Source of the DNA: Evernia prunastri
Lineage: Eukaryota > Ascomycota > Lecanoromycetes > Lecanorales > Parmeliaceae
DNA: 62,412 nucleotides
Assembly: GCA_003184365.1 (NCBI GenBank)
Contig: NKYR01000175.1
Location: 177-62,588 of the forward strand
Reading direction: 5' to 3'
The first letter of the stretch is position 1, and each line of letters begins with the position of its first letter. Positions 1-9,934 of the stretch are shown here, in pieces. Position numbers and translations under genes: made by a program. The notes beneath the pieces are model-generated. The model saw nothing but the letters and a program-made list of their open reading frames with translations, was not told the origin of the DNA and ran no database searches.

Positions 1-146
1 ATAATAGAAGTATAGAAGCCAGGCTAGGGTTGTGTAGCAATGTGAACTTAGTAGAGTATATATATATATATATATAGTATATATATCTAGATGGTAAGAC
101 TAATTCTTAAGGAAGGAAAATTAGAAACACGGGGGCATGCGCTCCT
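1..146 (-). repeat. Partial LTR (3' LTR of the collapsed element)
   Basis: This stretch repeats 686-831 nearly exactly, including the run of TA dinucleotides at about 58-77. The left part is cut by the window edge and the right part by the N at 147. Confidence 0.7.
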
Positions 147-147
147 N

Positions 148-624
148 GGACTTGCCATGGTAATCAGACAAATCCTTGGGTTTGACACTGCGTCGCTTAG
201 CAGGACGTGTCAAATCCACTTCGGGGTATCGCTTTGTTCCAGCCCCAAGATCAGAATCATGAGTTTCGGATCTGCGGCGGATACGTGACCCATGCGTTCC
301 GTCACTGTCTTCCGAACGTCTTCCATGTGTTGCACCATGTCGGAGAGCATCAATCTCTGCATTGATGTTTTCAAGCTGACGCTTTTTGATAAGAGCGTCC
401 CGCTGACGAGTGGCCTGCGCCAACTTCTCGTCTATATCTGCTTCAACATCATCATTTTTCGACCTTGGTGTAGATTCACCCGAACCCTCGGGTTCCTCGA
501 TGATATGACCCGGTTGTTCCGGTTCCACAATTTCAGGTTGGTTGCTTCCTGACATTGTCTGGGAGTTGGACGATTCGGCACCGTTTTCTGGACGTTGCGA
601 CTGCGAACGGGTTGTGGACACCAT
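148..624 (-). pseudogene. Gag N-terminal fragment of a gypsy-like retrotransposon
   Basis: The frame opens with ATG at 624 and runs without a stop to the N at 147, about 158 residues. It is hydrophilic, with an acidic and Ser-rich N-terminal half and an Arg-rich stretch around residues 95-140. It ends in the motif PKDLSDYHGKS. Lys-Asp-Leu followed by a Tyr-His-Gly turn is what fungal Ty3/gypsy Gag proteins show just before their capsid domain. The capsid domain and zinc knuckle are missing because the sequence is interrupted. The few in-frame stops suggest a young copy without heavy RIP. Identification rests on the short motif and the LTR context, so the superfamily could still be wrong. Confidence 0.55.
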
Positions 625-669
625 ACTAAGTTCGGATCACTACCCCTCGATGGGAAGAAGAATTAGAAT

Positions 670-931
670 TGTTAGACTGGCTTATATAATAGAAGTATAG
701 AAGCCAGGCTAGGGTTGTGTAGCAATGTGAACTTAGTAGAGTATATATATATATATATATAGTATATATATCTAGATGGTAAGACTAATTCTTAAGGAAG
801 GAAAATCAGAAACACGGGGGCATGCGCTCCTTAAGCTTCTTCGCCAAGGAATCGCTTGGCATGCGTATGCCAAGCATTCGCGGCTCAGGCGGATACATGC
901 ACTACTGCCCCTTTTTGGCCTGCGCCTAACA
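670..931 (-). repeat. Complete 262-bp LTR (5' LTR of the gag element)
   Basis: The segment begins TGTTAG and ends CTAACA, an inverted-repeat pair with the usual TG...CA ends. On the minus strand the gag start codon follows about 45 bases downstream of its end. A TA-rich run at about 742-765 and a TATAT box near 683 may act in the promoter. No target duplication can be tested because the other end of the element is outside the window. Confidence 0.65.
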
Positions 932-1213
932 TTTTTATCATATATAGAAAATCGTACGTCTTCTATCTTGACAGAGAATAGCACTTTTTTAATAAAGAGT
1001 TACGAGAATTCTTTCGAATTGAAGATATAGAAGTCGAGTATAGTTCTTTCGATTTATTCAAAAGTATAGATATAATAAAAGTTTTTAATAAACTCTTAAA
1101 AAAAGTCTTACGAAAGTAGTCTTATATTAATCTTAAGTAAGACTAGAACGTACGTCTGTCTAAGTCGACTAACTTAGTTAATATTAAAATCATCTTACAT
1201 CTAAGTATTTCTT
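932..1213. other. AT-rich RIP-like spacer
   Basis: No gene seen. The composition is AT-rich with many TpA and few CpA or TpG dinucleotides, as expected of old repeat sequence that has been through RIP. Confidence 0.5.
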
Positions 1214-1221
1214 CTATCGAA

Positions 1222-1690
1222 TACGCTGCGCAACGGGGTGGGGCGGGGTGGTAGGCCTTCGGAAGACCCCACCCCGCCCCGCCCCAGCGCCAGGGTTTTG
1301 GGATATACCCCGTTACCCCGCCAAGCCTATCAATTAGGTTAGCTCGGAGGTGTTACCCCCGCAACCGCCCCCTAAACATTATTTCGCGTATCTTTCTAAA
1401 CATCTTTCTAAGCATCTATATTCCGTATACTAAAATAAGCTATATTATCGTTTTCTACGCTCTAGATTCTTCTATTTTAATGTAAAACATTGAACTTTTA
1501 GAGGGGTCACTAAGGGGTAAATTATGAAGCTAACCTAATTGATAGGCTTGGCGGGGTAACGGGGTGACCCCGTTACCTCGCCAAGAAAACCCCGACCCGC
1601 CCCGCCCCACCCCGTCCACACCCCGCCCCAGCGCCGGGGCGGGGTGTCGCACCTCAAACCCCGCCCCACCTCGCCCCGTTGCGCAGCGTA
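1222..1690. mobile_element. hAT-like MITE, 469 bp, with 8-bp target duplication
   Basis: The ends are a perfect 17-bp terminal inverted repeat, TACGCTGCGCAACGGGG, flanked by the direct 8-bp duplication CTATCGAA at 1214-1221 and 1691-1698. An 8-bp duplication is the hallmark of hAT-superfamily insertion. Inside are GC-rich subterminal arms made of CCCCGCCCC-type runs and a second inverted pair (around 1317-1340 and 1532-1560). The centre is AT-rich and carries no coding capacity. The element is far more GC-rich than its surroundings. Superfamily assignment rests on duplication length and terminal repeats only, since there is no transposase. Confidence 0.75.
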
Positions 1691-1870
1691 CTATCGAAAT
1701 AAATTTCGATTCTCTATTTCTAATATTCGCTGCTATTTTCACACTGCTAGCACTTTCTCAACGTAATATCTTTACGTGAATAATTCAGCTCGAGAATTCT
1801 TTAAGTTATATTATAAAGATTAGATAATATCTAATCTATCGTGCGAAGCTTTATGATTTTATTCGAGCTA

Positions 1871-2093
1871 TGTTACGGACGTACCCTAGGTGTCAGGCAC
1901 ATAGGGAGTGTTTATGGCTATGTGTCTAGCACATAGAGTGTTTATTGGTTATTGACACATTCCCATTGACACATAGGCTAGCGGGGATTCTTCCTAGTAT
2001 TTAAGCGCTCTTCTTCTGTACATATTTCCTCCTTATCTAGTTGTCTTATTCAATTTACCCCCATTAGACTTGACTCTGGGCACGGTTCTGACA
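1871..2093 (+). repeat. LTR of dispersed family A (223 bp)
   Basis: It starts TGTTACGGACG and ends GGTTCTGACA. Near-identical copies lie at 2201-2406, 8517-8741 and from 62346 to the window end. The TATTTAA at about 1999 would suit a promoter. The flanks (AGCTA before, CCGTC after) do not form a duplication, so this copy may be one end of a rearranged element. Confidence 0.75.
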
Positions 2094-2200
2094 CCGTCAG
2101 TCCAGCGTTAGATTACTACTAATCCGAGCTTTCAGCAAAACGCGTACGATTCTCGTCAGTTCTTTCAGTTCAAGACTCCCGAAAATAATTATCAAGCTAA

Positions 2201-2406
2201 TGTTACGGACGTACCCTAGGTGTCAGGCACATAGGGAGTGTTTATGGCTATGTGTCTAGCACATAGAGTGTTTATTGGTTATTGACACATTCCCATTGAC
2301 ACATAGGCTAGCGGGGATTCTTCCTAGTATTTAAGCGCTCTTCTNTTATCTAGTTGTCTTATTCAATTTACCCCCATTAGACTTGACTCTGGGCACGGTT
2401 CTGACA
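2201..2406 (+). repeat. LTR of family A, broken by N at 2345
   Basis: Same ends as the copy at 1871, but about 18 bases around the N are missing relative to it. The N probably marks a collapsed join between two LTRs of a full element. The 107 bases between this copy and the previous one (2094-2200) have no matching counterpart that I can see and may be leader sequence of the element. Confidence 0.7.
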
Positions 2407-2660
2407 ACGCTTAGAGTAAAGATATAATGCTTAGATTTAGTCTTAATAACTATATAACGTACACTCTAAAGATCGCTGATTAATGAAAGCTTCGCGAGAA
2501 AGAAAAAATTATTAAATTTAAAAGTTATCAGTCAGTCGAGTGTTAAGTGTATTCTTATTTGATCAAATTCTTTAAATCGATATAATAACTCATAATCGAG
2601 CAGCTGAAGAAAGTTATAAAAGTTTAAGACGAAGACGAGTCACGCTTATTTTCACTCTTT
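2407..2660. other. AT-rich RIP-like spacer
   Basis: No intact gene seen. TpA-rich sequence continuous with the decayed frame that follows. Confidence 0.4.
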
Positions 2661-2664
2661 TTAT

Positions 2665-3299
2665 ATAACTAATTATCGAGATAGACGAGATTCTTCGTAA
2701 TTTGAATAACGAGTTATTATATATCTACGTCTTTTATCGTCAATATCAATTATTATACTTTTATCTTTAACAATTTAATTTAATAAATAACGCGTTTGCT
2801 GAGACTAATTGAAAGAGATAAGTCTATATGTTTAAAGAAGAAGACTTCGAGATTTACGAAAGCATAATTAAAGAATACGTTACGAAGAATATTTATAATA
2901 AATCTAACGATGATTTCAGTAAGCATATATTGAATATTCGCGAGATATTCGACGAGATTAAGATCAAGTTCTACGATTTAAAAGCGAGTACGTGTCAGGG
3001 ACTGGAGGTGTAGCTGAATGCATTGATTCCGGTATGAACGGAATAATAGCTATGGAGATCTAATGGTGGCAGAAGGCCGGTATTTGTGGGCAGGGCCAAG
3101 CCGCGCTAGGCCCGATTCGGCCATGTAGTGTAGTCATGGTGTTACTGAGCTGGAACCATAACAGTACGATGAATTGAAAAAACGATATAAGAAAGCGCAT
3201 TTTCGTTTAGTGAATAACGATATTAAAATAAATAATCGAGTTTATTCGTCAATAGAGAATATAAGAGATTTTGAAGAAGCTCGTCGACGACGAGCATAA
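2665..3299 (+). pseudogene. RIP-decayed coiled-coil reading frame, interrupted by a solo LTR
   Basis: One frame can be followed from about 2665 through a 61-codon open stretch (2828-3013). Its upstream stops are TAA and TGA in positions where CAA or CGA is expected, the typical product of C-to-T RIP. Residues such as EEDFEIYESIIKEYV and FDEIKIKFYDLK look like a charged coiled coil. After removal of the LTR at 2993-3163 and one copy of its GTACG duplication, the frame resumes one base out (DELKKRYKKAHFR ... DFEEARRRRA, stop). So there is also a 1-bp shift near 2980. I do not recognise the protein; position and decay suggest an old mobile-element gene. Confidence 0.45.
2993..3163. repeat. Solo LTR of family B, 171 bp, with GTACG duplication
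   Basis: It begins TGTCAGGG and ends CATAACA, and is flanked by GTACG at 2988-2992 and 3164-3168, a 5-bp duplication normal for LTR elements. It is GC-richer than its surroundings and rich in CpA/TpG, so it inserted after the surrounding frame had decayed. Confidence 0.8.
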
Positions 3300-4680
3300 T
3301 ATAATTCGGCTAAAGGCGTCAACGAAGCGGAGTGATCTAAACTATGAAAAGGATTAGACTAGACTACATAGACAATATCATTAATGAAGTTCTCTTTTTC
3401 GCGGATATTCTCAGCTTCGACGGCAGGAAGTCTTTTTTTCGTCTTGTATGTCTCGAGAAGGCGGGAAGTCTTTATTGTACGAATAGTCTTATCGGTGGCA
3501 GCGAGGTCTCGCGACGATGTGATAGCGACAGCGAGGTTGCTACGAGGTCGCGCCTTATTTGGGTGTGACCCCCATACAAATCTAGCGCGGCCTTGTAATT
3601 GCGCTACTGGTATTTTTCTTAGCATGGGCTGAGGTATAGAAGCATCCAGGGCTGAGTTTTAGAAGTATCCAGACTTTCCTCTGGCCAACGTCTCATGTTC
3701 TTACACGAGGAGCGACATGCAGATTCTCATCAAATTCGCCACCGCTCCGCATGCTACGGGTGCTCCGATCGTTCTTCATCGAGGGTCTCTACAGTATCAG
3801 CGCGTATGTCATGTTCAGCAGCAGCAGTAGGAGAATCAATCTGGGAAACAGTCTCGGAATAAACAGGCACTGGGTCACGATCCGCCTGATATTCTAGCAT
3901 CTTCTCCCTCTCAGCCAATAGATCTCGAAGCACTCAGCAACAGGCCAATCGCGTTCGTCACTACGGTCACTCGAGCATAACCCACACTCCAACACAAGAC
4001 TCAGCACCAGGTTTCCAGATCCGCCTTTTCTCAACGGCATCGATGCAAATGTTACATTGGACAAATGGAAACAATATTTGATTCGGCTTCTCCGTGACTT
4101 GTTAACTCACAACACCACTAATCAGAATCTTCGACGGCTTTCTTTGCGAATGGAAGCTTTGACCGCTGGTGGTCGATCTCCATGAGGCACCAAGGTCCAG
4201 CTTTGCTGACGCCGCAGATCGCACTGCGAAAAGTGAGAACTCTCGTGTCTGCGGGTGCGCCACAAACGCGGCGGCATGAGCCTCAATTGCCTGGCTGATA
4301 CCACGCTCTCTTAAGTACTACTGCATCTGACCAACAACACGACCTTGTTGTTGGGTGATTCCTACAACAGCCATCCATTTTTCGTCTTCGTTCACTCGGT
4401 AGTTGATGATTTGACAGCCGGAAAGCTTTGCGTTTCGGTCGAACATTTTCAGCGGGGTAGTAGGCGGTTGTTCGAAGACGTTCCAATGATAGATCGAGTC
4501 GGGGTGGAGGTTGGGGATAGTTCGCGGCGAGGGAGAGGTGGTGCTGCGTTACGGCGTTGGGGATCTAGTTCAAGGGGGGTTCGTGTTAGTGGAGTGGGTT
4601 GGGATTCGAAAACGCAGTGAGCAGAAAATGAGGAAAGCAGAGAGGCAAGGGGGAGGGGCGGGACGAGAACGTACAATTGA
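3300..4680. other. Decayed repeat tract with a possible gag-like fragment
   Basis: No intact gene. On the plus strand at about 4015-4186 a short frame reads DPPFLNGIDANVTLDKWKQY and continues with a Leu/Arg-rich segment. A DPP.F.G...W spacing is reminiscent of LTR-retrotransposon Gag N-termini, but the match is short and the frame breaks on both sides. Other open frames here (3344-3632, 4283-4676) look like chance openings in GC-skewed DNA. Confidence 0.3.
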
Positions 4681-4683
4681 CGC

Positions 4684-4950
4684 TTAGTCGTCTATCTTGT
4701 CCAGGATATCCCGTAGCGATATATCCTTCAGAGCTGCTTCTCGTGGCTTCAAGAGCGTTTCGTCTTGAGCGAGGTTCTCGAGATGGGCAGCGTGGGGTCC
4801 ATGGCCATGTCGATGTTTGAGTTGAGCTCGGCGTCGTCGATTGCGGAGAGGATTTGTTGGGTCCTGATAGGATCGGGGACGGAGGTTACGTTTGAGGAGG
4901 CTATAATTATTATGATTATGGGGGTTGAGAGGAAAGTGAGTAAAGACGAG
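4684..4950 (-). pseudogene. Unrecognised C-terminal fragment with a frameshift
   Basis: Reading down the minus strand from about 4880, one frame gives IDDAELNSNIDMAMDPTL. A shifted frame then continues AAHLENLAQDETLLKPREAA and ends ISLRDILDKIDD with a stop at 4684-4686. The two halves join into one plausible acidic, helical C-terminus only if about one base is restored near 4795. Upstream exons cannot be recognised. It looks like the tail of a former cellular gene rather than transposon sequence, but I cannot name it. Confidence 0.3.
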
Positions 4951-5299
4951 TGAATGGAGAGGACTAGATGGAGGGAAGAGGGTGATGCTTTGTCAAAGAG
5001 TCAAGATGAGATTTTGAAGCGAACAAAGAGCTGTTGAAGATAAGCTACGTTAATATGCTTTGCAGCGTGAGTTAGTCGACTCTTTAAGTGGCTATATGTC
5101 TTTATCAGACTTATGGAAGAACTATCAAGATGTTTCACAAATCAGACCTCTCCGAGTCGTCCTCTTGAAGATATCTATGTCACTACTCGAGAAAGGAGAA
5201 GAAGATCGATCGCAGTCTGATCATCGGTACCAGATTCCCGAAGTGATGGAGTGTCGAGTTTGAGGATTCTGTGAGGTTTGCGATTTGGCTCTCTTGCTG
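4951..5299. other. Non-coding stretch
   Basis: No feature that can be supported. A plus-strand frame at 5060-5263 has no recognisable protein and no splice or start context. Confidence 0.3.
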
Positions 5300-5662
5300 C
5301 TAGTTTTGCGGAACCGAAGGTATGTTATTCCTGGAGTCGTCCACAAGCATCTCCATCAGCCAGGCGGTTGTAATCATCTCGGGCAAGGTGCCAAAAGAAC
5401 TGACGAGATCAATATCAACGAGGAGTGTTCTCGCCGCTTGTAAAGGTTGTACTTCGGAATTTCGATGATCTATTCTCCAACTAGGAGCAACGAACCGGCG
5501 TAATGGTACAGAATTCAAGGCCCGGGACCGTAGGTTGTTTGACAACTTCTCTGAGTCCAAACTGGTGCTCTTCTGCGAACATTTATGATACCCTGGACCT
5601 CCACTTAACATTGGACTTGTGGTCACCGCATTCAACCTTGAAACCGTACTGAAAGAATACAA
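5300..5662 (-). other. Open frame of unknown status downstream of the thioesterase
   Basis: A 120-codon frame begins 8 bases beyond the thioesterase stop but has no ATG at its start. The first internal Met is at about residue 18. The composition is protein-like but nothing is recognisable. It may be part of the thioesterase 3' UTR or a decayed gene. Confidence 0.2.
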
Positions 5663-5669
5663 GTACGCA

Positions 5670-6182
5670 TCACAGTTTAGCCTTCTGGTCTACGAGGAGT
5701 TTTCCTAAACCTCTCCTAATCTCTTCAGGCATCCCACTAGCAGCAGGCCTGTTTGTTTCCTTCTGAACGAAGACGTGGGTATATCCTCCGACAGCCCTCA
5801 CGTCCTCCTTCCCGCGCTCGAATAAACCAATTTCGTACGTGACGCTCGATTTTCCCAATTTGTTGACACACAAGCCCAAATCCACGATTGAGGGAAAAGC
5901 CACGGACCCGAAATAGTTCGAATTTGAGTGAACTACGAGGCCAATTTGAGAGGAAAGAGGCGGTCGAAGGCCACATTGCTCAATTAGATAGGTGTTGATG
6001 ATAGAGTCGAATAAAAAGGAATAGATGCTGTTATTCAAATGGTCATACCTGCCGAAGATGAGCAAGGTACTCATCTACTCACTCATACATACACACATGT
6101 CGTTATCCGACCATCGGGTTCTGTACTCGAGATGGAAACCGTAATCCTCTCGCCGTCGTTGCTCCAGCTGAGGGGAAGGCAT
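5670..6182 (-). CDS. Hotdog-fold acyl-CoA thioesterase-like protein
   Basis: Two exons (6182-6097, 6048-5670) with a 48-base intron give 154 residues, a usual length for single hotdog proteins of the 4-hydroxybenzoyl-CoA thioesterase type. Exon 1 ends in WSDND and exon 2 opens with MYDHLNNSIYSFLFDSIINT. Together they form the family signature, an Asp followed by H-x-N-N and a Tyr/Phe helix, that builds the active site. A central VDLGLCVNKLGKSSVTYEI segment fits the beta-strand core. Such enzymes hydrolyse acyl-CoA thioesters; the substrate here is not evident, and no targeting peptide is obvious. The start codon lies only 95 bases from the end of the nested transposon insertion, so its native upstream region has been displaced. 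Confidence 0.8.
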
Positions 6183-6303
6183 TGTGGACCTTTTTCCTTG
6201 CCAGGCTCGTTCCCTCGTCGCAGTCAACAGTCAGGTGTAAAATACCGGCTCGACCGGGTCACGAGCAACAGATGCAAGTTGCCTCAGTTCTCAGACGTGT
6301 CTA

Positions 6304-8218
6304 ATCGTAGCCCCACTATTCGCTTCGCTCATAGTAGCCCCATACTCAATGACGCGCAGGGCTCAAAGACGCGTTTTTCTACACATCCTTCCTTATTCTA
6401 CATATATCTTGCCCCACCTTTCGATATAGCAAAAACGCCGCCCAATTATCATGCACTAGCTTCCATAGTCCATAATCGCTTCGACGAAGAACCCCCTTAA
6501 TGACCTTATTGATCTTTTCTGTCTGAATTTCTTCAGCCCGAATTGCTCGTTCCAAAGCCTTCTCGATCTTCTCTTTGACTGTTTCTTTCATTACATAAAG
6601 AGATTTACGTATTTGATCGATTGACATCCATTCTCCCTTCTGGGCAACTGTTTTTAAAAGACTTTTACGTGCTCGTTTGATCACAGTCTCTTTATAAATG
6701 ATCTCAAGATCTCGTTCGGTAATTTGTCTGAAAAATCCATTGACAATAAAATCCTTCACAAATTGAGCTAAGGGTCTCCGCATGTCTTTAGAAATGACAA
6801 AGGCTTATATCTCAAGCACTTCTTGAAACCATTAATCGAATTGAATTACGTCTTTAGTCGAATAAGGTGTTTGATTAAGTACAGCTGATGATGGTGGTTG
6901 GGTCTCTAAAGTAGTAGCCCGCTCCGATATTGTATTTCTAATCTTTGTAAGTGATATTTCGGAATTATAAGATATGGAATTTGTCTTTCAAAAGATCGAA
7001 GTAATGATAGAAGACTTAAATGTTTGGGTTCTCATTTAGTTGAATGCGACGAGAAAGTCTAATTTGTCAAATTCGCTGCTATCGAGTCGTACTGCGACAT
7101 CTATAGTCTCGATATAATAATGCTTGAAAGATTGAAAACATCTCACATTTAATGACTGTGTGAAGTGTGTGAAATGCGAGAGAAGAACGAACAAATCAAT
7201 CTTTTTCTTTTGGGCGAATGTATGAAATTCGTAGATATGATGACTTTCAAATCCGTTCAAAATCAGCGCTCTTCACTCTTTTATCTGACGAGGATTGAAG
7301 AATTTGTCGAAATGTATTAGTCAATCATATATCAGCTGATCATTTGAATATTCGATAGGTGAAACAGCTAGAATAGTGTCGTTCGGCAAGTCATTTTTGT
7401 CTTATTTGTGTAGAATGTAAGTACCTTTCAATATTAAAAGCGGAGACGTACTCCAGCCTCCAGCACTAATACACTCTACCGACGTAATATAATCACGATT
7501 GTCTGGATTCACGAAGCGTAGAGGTTTGCTTTTGTTCAATATAATCACACAATAAGCGATTCCACAGTCAATTCGAAAGCCTATCTCGTCCATATTCCAA
7601 ATATCCTGAAATACTATGTTCTTCTTCTGACAACCAACCCGAAATCTTTCGTATGCCTCTCGAATGCTCTATACGTTATAGACGTTTTTACGCTCTGCAC
7701 TGAGTGGCTTTTGCTTGCGTTTAATGTATTTGAGATATCGTTTGATGAATCGTGTAGTTTAGTCGCGGTCGAGAAATATATAGGGAGTCTTTGAAGTAGC
7801 CTCGGTCTTCAGAATATACTCAGCAATATCTTGAACGTGTTTGATGCGAATTGAATGTTTAATGTTATTTAGACGATTAATGTAGTCACATAGAGACTGC
7901 TTTTAAATCTAAGTAAGTCGTGTGTTGATAGATTCACGAGTGGTTTTTAAAGCTTGTCTTCGAAGTCTTCTCTGAATACGTCGAGGATCAAGCTTGAAAT
8001 GCTTCGCAGCGCAGCAGCACTGCGAAAGTTATCATTTTCATACTCATCTATAATTTTTTGAACGAGATTCTTTTATTCAGAATAAGATAAAGACATAATG
8101 TAAAGGAATAATGATGGTTGTAAAGGATGGTGTTAAATCACGAAAAAACGCGTCTTTGAGCCCTGCGCGTCATTCAGTATGAGACTACTATAAGCGAAGC
8201 GAATAGTGAGGCTACGAT
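6304..8218 (-). mobile_element. Degenerate pogo/Fot1-like Tc1-mariner element
   Basis: Terminal inverted repeats of about 75 bp (ATCGTAGCCCCACTATTCGC at the left end) are flanked by TA on both sides (6302-6303 and 8219-8220). The right repeat differs from the left mainly by G-to-A changes. It sits inside the left arm of the long palindrome; the opposite arm carries the matching empty site with a single TA at 10807-10808. Confidence 0.85.
6379..8100 (-). pseudogene. Decayed DDE_1 (pogo/Fot1) transposase
   Basis: Fragments in order on the minus strand: an N-terminal helix-turn-helix region around 8095-7600, broken by stops; then NMDEIGFRI (about 7596-7570), the first catalytic Asp box; then NPDNRDYITSVECISAGGW and an LLILKGTY strand. 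Next comes the second Asp region, here ILNGFESHH where active transposases have an Asp in place of the Asn. Then follow HLTHxxQxLxVxCFQxxK-type sequence (7200-7110) and a C-terminal Lys/Glu-rich coiled region (6783-6379). Several in-frame stops plus the lost Asp make it inactive. The changes are C-to-T/G-to-A, consistent with RIP. Confidence 0.8.
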
Positions 8219-8516
8219 TAATTCCACCCTCCCTTACCTTTTTGAGTAAAATTCGACATTTAACCATTAGGAAGGTGAGATACGTCTAAGTTCAAAACTC
8301 AATATTACAGGTGATTGCGTGTATTCAAAAATATTTAGGTGAAGTTCTTATAATATTTTTCATATAGCGCCGTAATCGCGATTATATATAATTATTATCT
8401 TACGTAGAGTCTATCAGCTATTATTAAAAATAATTATTTCTGAAAATTCTTTGAAAATTTAATACAATCGATCACGATAAGTGAAATTCTCTTATTATAT
8501 ACATATATGTATATAA

Positions 8517-8741
8517 TGTTACGGACGTACCCTAGCTGTCAGGTACAAAGGGAGTGTTTATGGCTATGTGTCAGGCACATAGAGTATTTATTGGTCATTG
8601 ACACATTCTCATTATCACATAGGCTAGCGGGGATTCTTCCTAGTATTTAAGCGCTCTTCTCCTGTGTACATATTCGCTCTTTATCTAGTTGTCTTATTCA
8701 ATTTACCCCCATTAGACTTGACTCTGGGCACGGTTCTGACA
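8517..8741 (+). repeat. Solo LTR of family A, 225 bp, with TATAA duplication
   Basis: Ends TGTTACGG and TTCTGACA; flanked by TATAA at 8512-8516 and 8742-8746. It interrupts the left arm of the long palindrome, and the right arm has no such insertion. It differs from the copy at 1871 by several transitions, so it is older than that copy or more exposed to RIP. Confidence 0.9.
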
Positions 8742-9680
8742 TATAATATTTAAAGAATTATCTAATTATTTATTCTTCGCGCTTTCTTTAAAAAAAAGAT
8801 TAAGTTCGTAATATATCGCGTTATTTTGATTGTTTTAAATGTTAAGAATTGTTAATATTACGTTAAAAATAATTAATATATTACGCTCTCTTATTTTCAA
8901 AAAAAAAAATATTAAAAATCTACTCTTTTTTATACTCGAAGACGAAGTTATAATATTTAAAATCTTCGAACGTGAATTTTTAAAGTTCGAAGAAAAATAT
9001 AAACATTATATTTTAGAAAGCTTTAAAATAACGAAAACTTTTAATTTTTAAAGTCGTCTATGAAATATTATTAATAATCTTTGATTAAAAATTTAAACGA
9101 TCTCGAAAAATAATATAATATTAGAGATATATCGACGAGTAATTTTTTTTAGAAATTTATATTTATTCAATCGTCGATATCGTTATTTAAAAAAAAAATT
9201 GAGTATAAAATATACAAACGAATATAATACGATATTTTTATCGACGAAAATCTCAAATAGATTTCGAATATAGTTTAAATAATACTTAGTTTATATAGAA
9301 ATATATTTAAATTTTTATATATATTAAAATTTATAATCGTATTAAATATTAATTAAATGTAATAAAAATTTATTATTTTCGCGACGCTTTAAATCTTTAA
9401 TAATACGAGATTTTAAATTTAAACGCTTTTTAACTCAAGCTCGAAAATTATTTATTCTATATCTAAATTAATAAGATTTCGAATATAATTAAAGCTCTTT
9501 ATTCGAAAGAAATAGCTTAAATATAAAAGAAGCGTCTAAGAATTAAGATAATACATAAGTTTGTCTTAATTCTTAGACGCTACTTTCACTTTTAAGCTAT
9601 CTCTTTTAAATAAAATCTAATTTTAATTATATTCAAAGTTTTATTATTTTAGATATAAAATAAATAATTTACGAACTCGA

Positions 9681-9934
9681 TGTGTGTGAGGTAGCAAGGC
9701 CTCTTTTCATGGAACTGCGTAGCAGCTAGGCACTAAGCGAAGTTATATGAGCGTGGTGCGTAGAAGTATACGTTCGATTGCTAAGTGAACTAATAGCTAA
9801 GGAAGAAGAAGAAACAAGGTGGGTGCGCGGATATTTAAGACTCCTGCCAAGCATTCCAACTGGCTTCATGCCTTGCGGCATAGCAATGCCGATCCTAGCC
9901 GTCGCAAGCCGCCTCACCGCCCCTTGCCCTTACA
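9681..9934. repeat. Solo LTR of family C, 254 bp, with CTCGA duplication
   Basis: Begins TGTGTGTGAGG, ends CCCTTACA, and is flanked by CTCGA at 9676-9680 and 9935-9939. It interrupts the right arm of the palindrome; the left arm reads straight through the same site. It is GC-rich and free of RIP bias, so it arrived after the arm had decayed. Confidence 0.85.

Larger units (their letters stand above)
1..931 (-). mobile_element. Collapsed Ty3/gypsy-like LTR retrotransposon remnant
   Basis: A gag-like frame on the minus strand (148-624) lies between a complete LTR on its upstream side (670-931) and a partial copy of the same LTR at the window edge (1-146). The two LTR copies are in direct orientation and match almost base for base at an offset of 685 bases. 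A single N at 147 sits exactly where the partial LTR stops and gag begins. It therefore most likely stands for the missing pol region and the rest of the LTR rather than for one unknown base. No protease, reverse transcriptase or integrase sequence is present. The element type is inferred from the gag motif and the LTR layout. Confidence 0.7.

Noticed and set aside
8839..9051. 70-codon plus-strand ORF
   Set aside because: It lies inside the AT-rich palindrome arm, has extreme Lys/Ile/Phe bias and no start context; the other arm carries stops at the same place.
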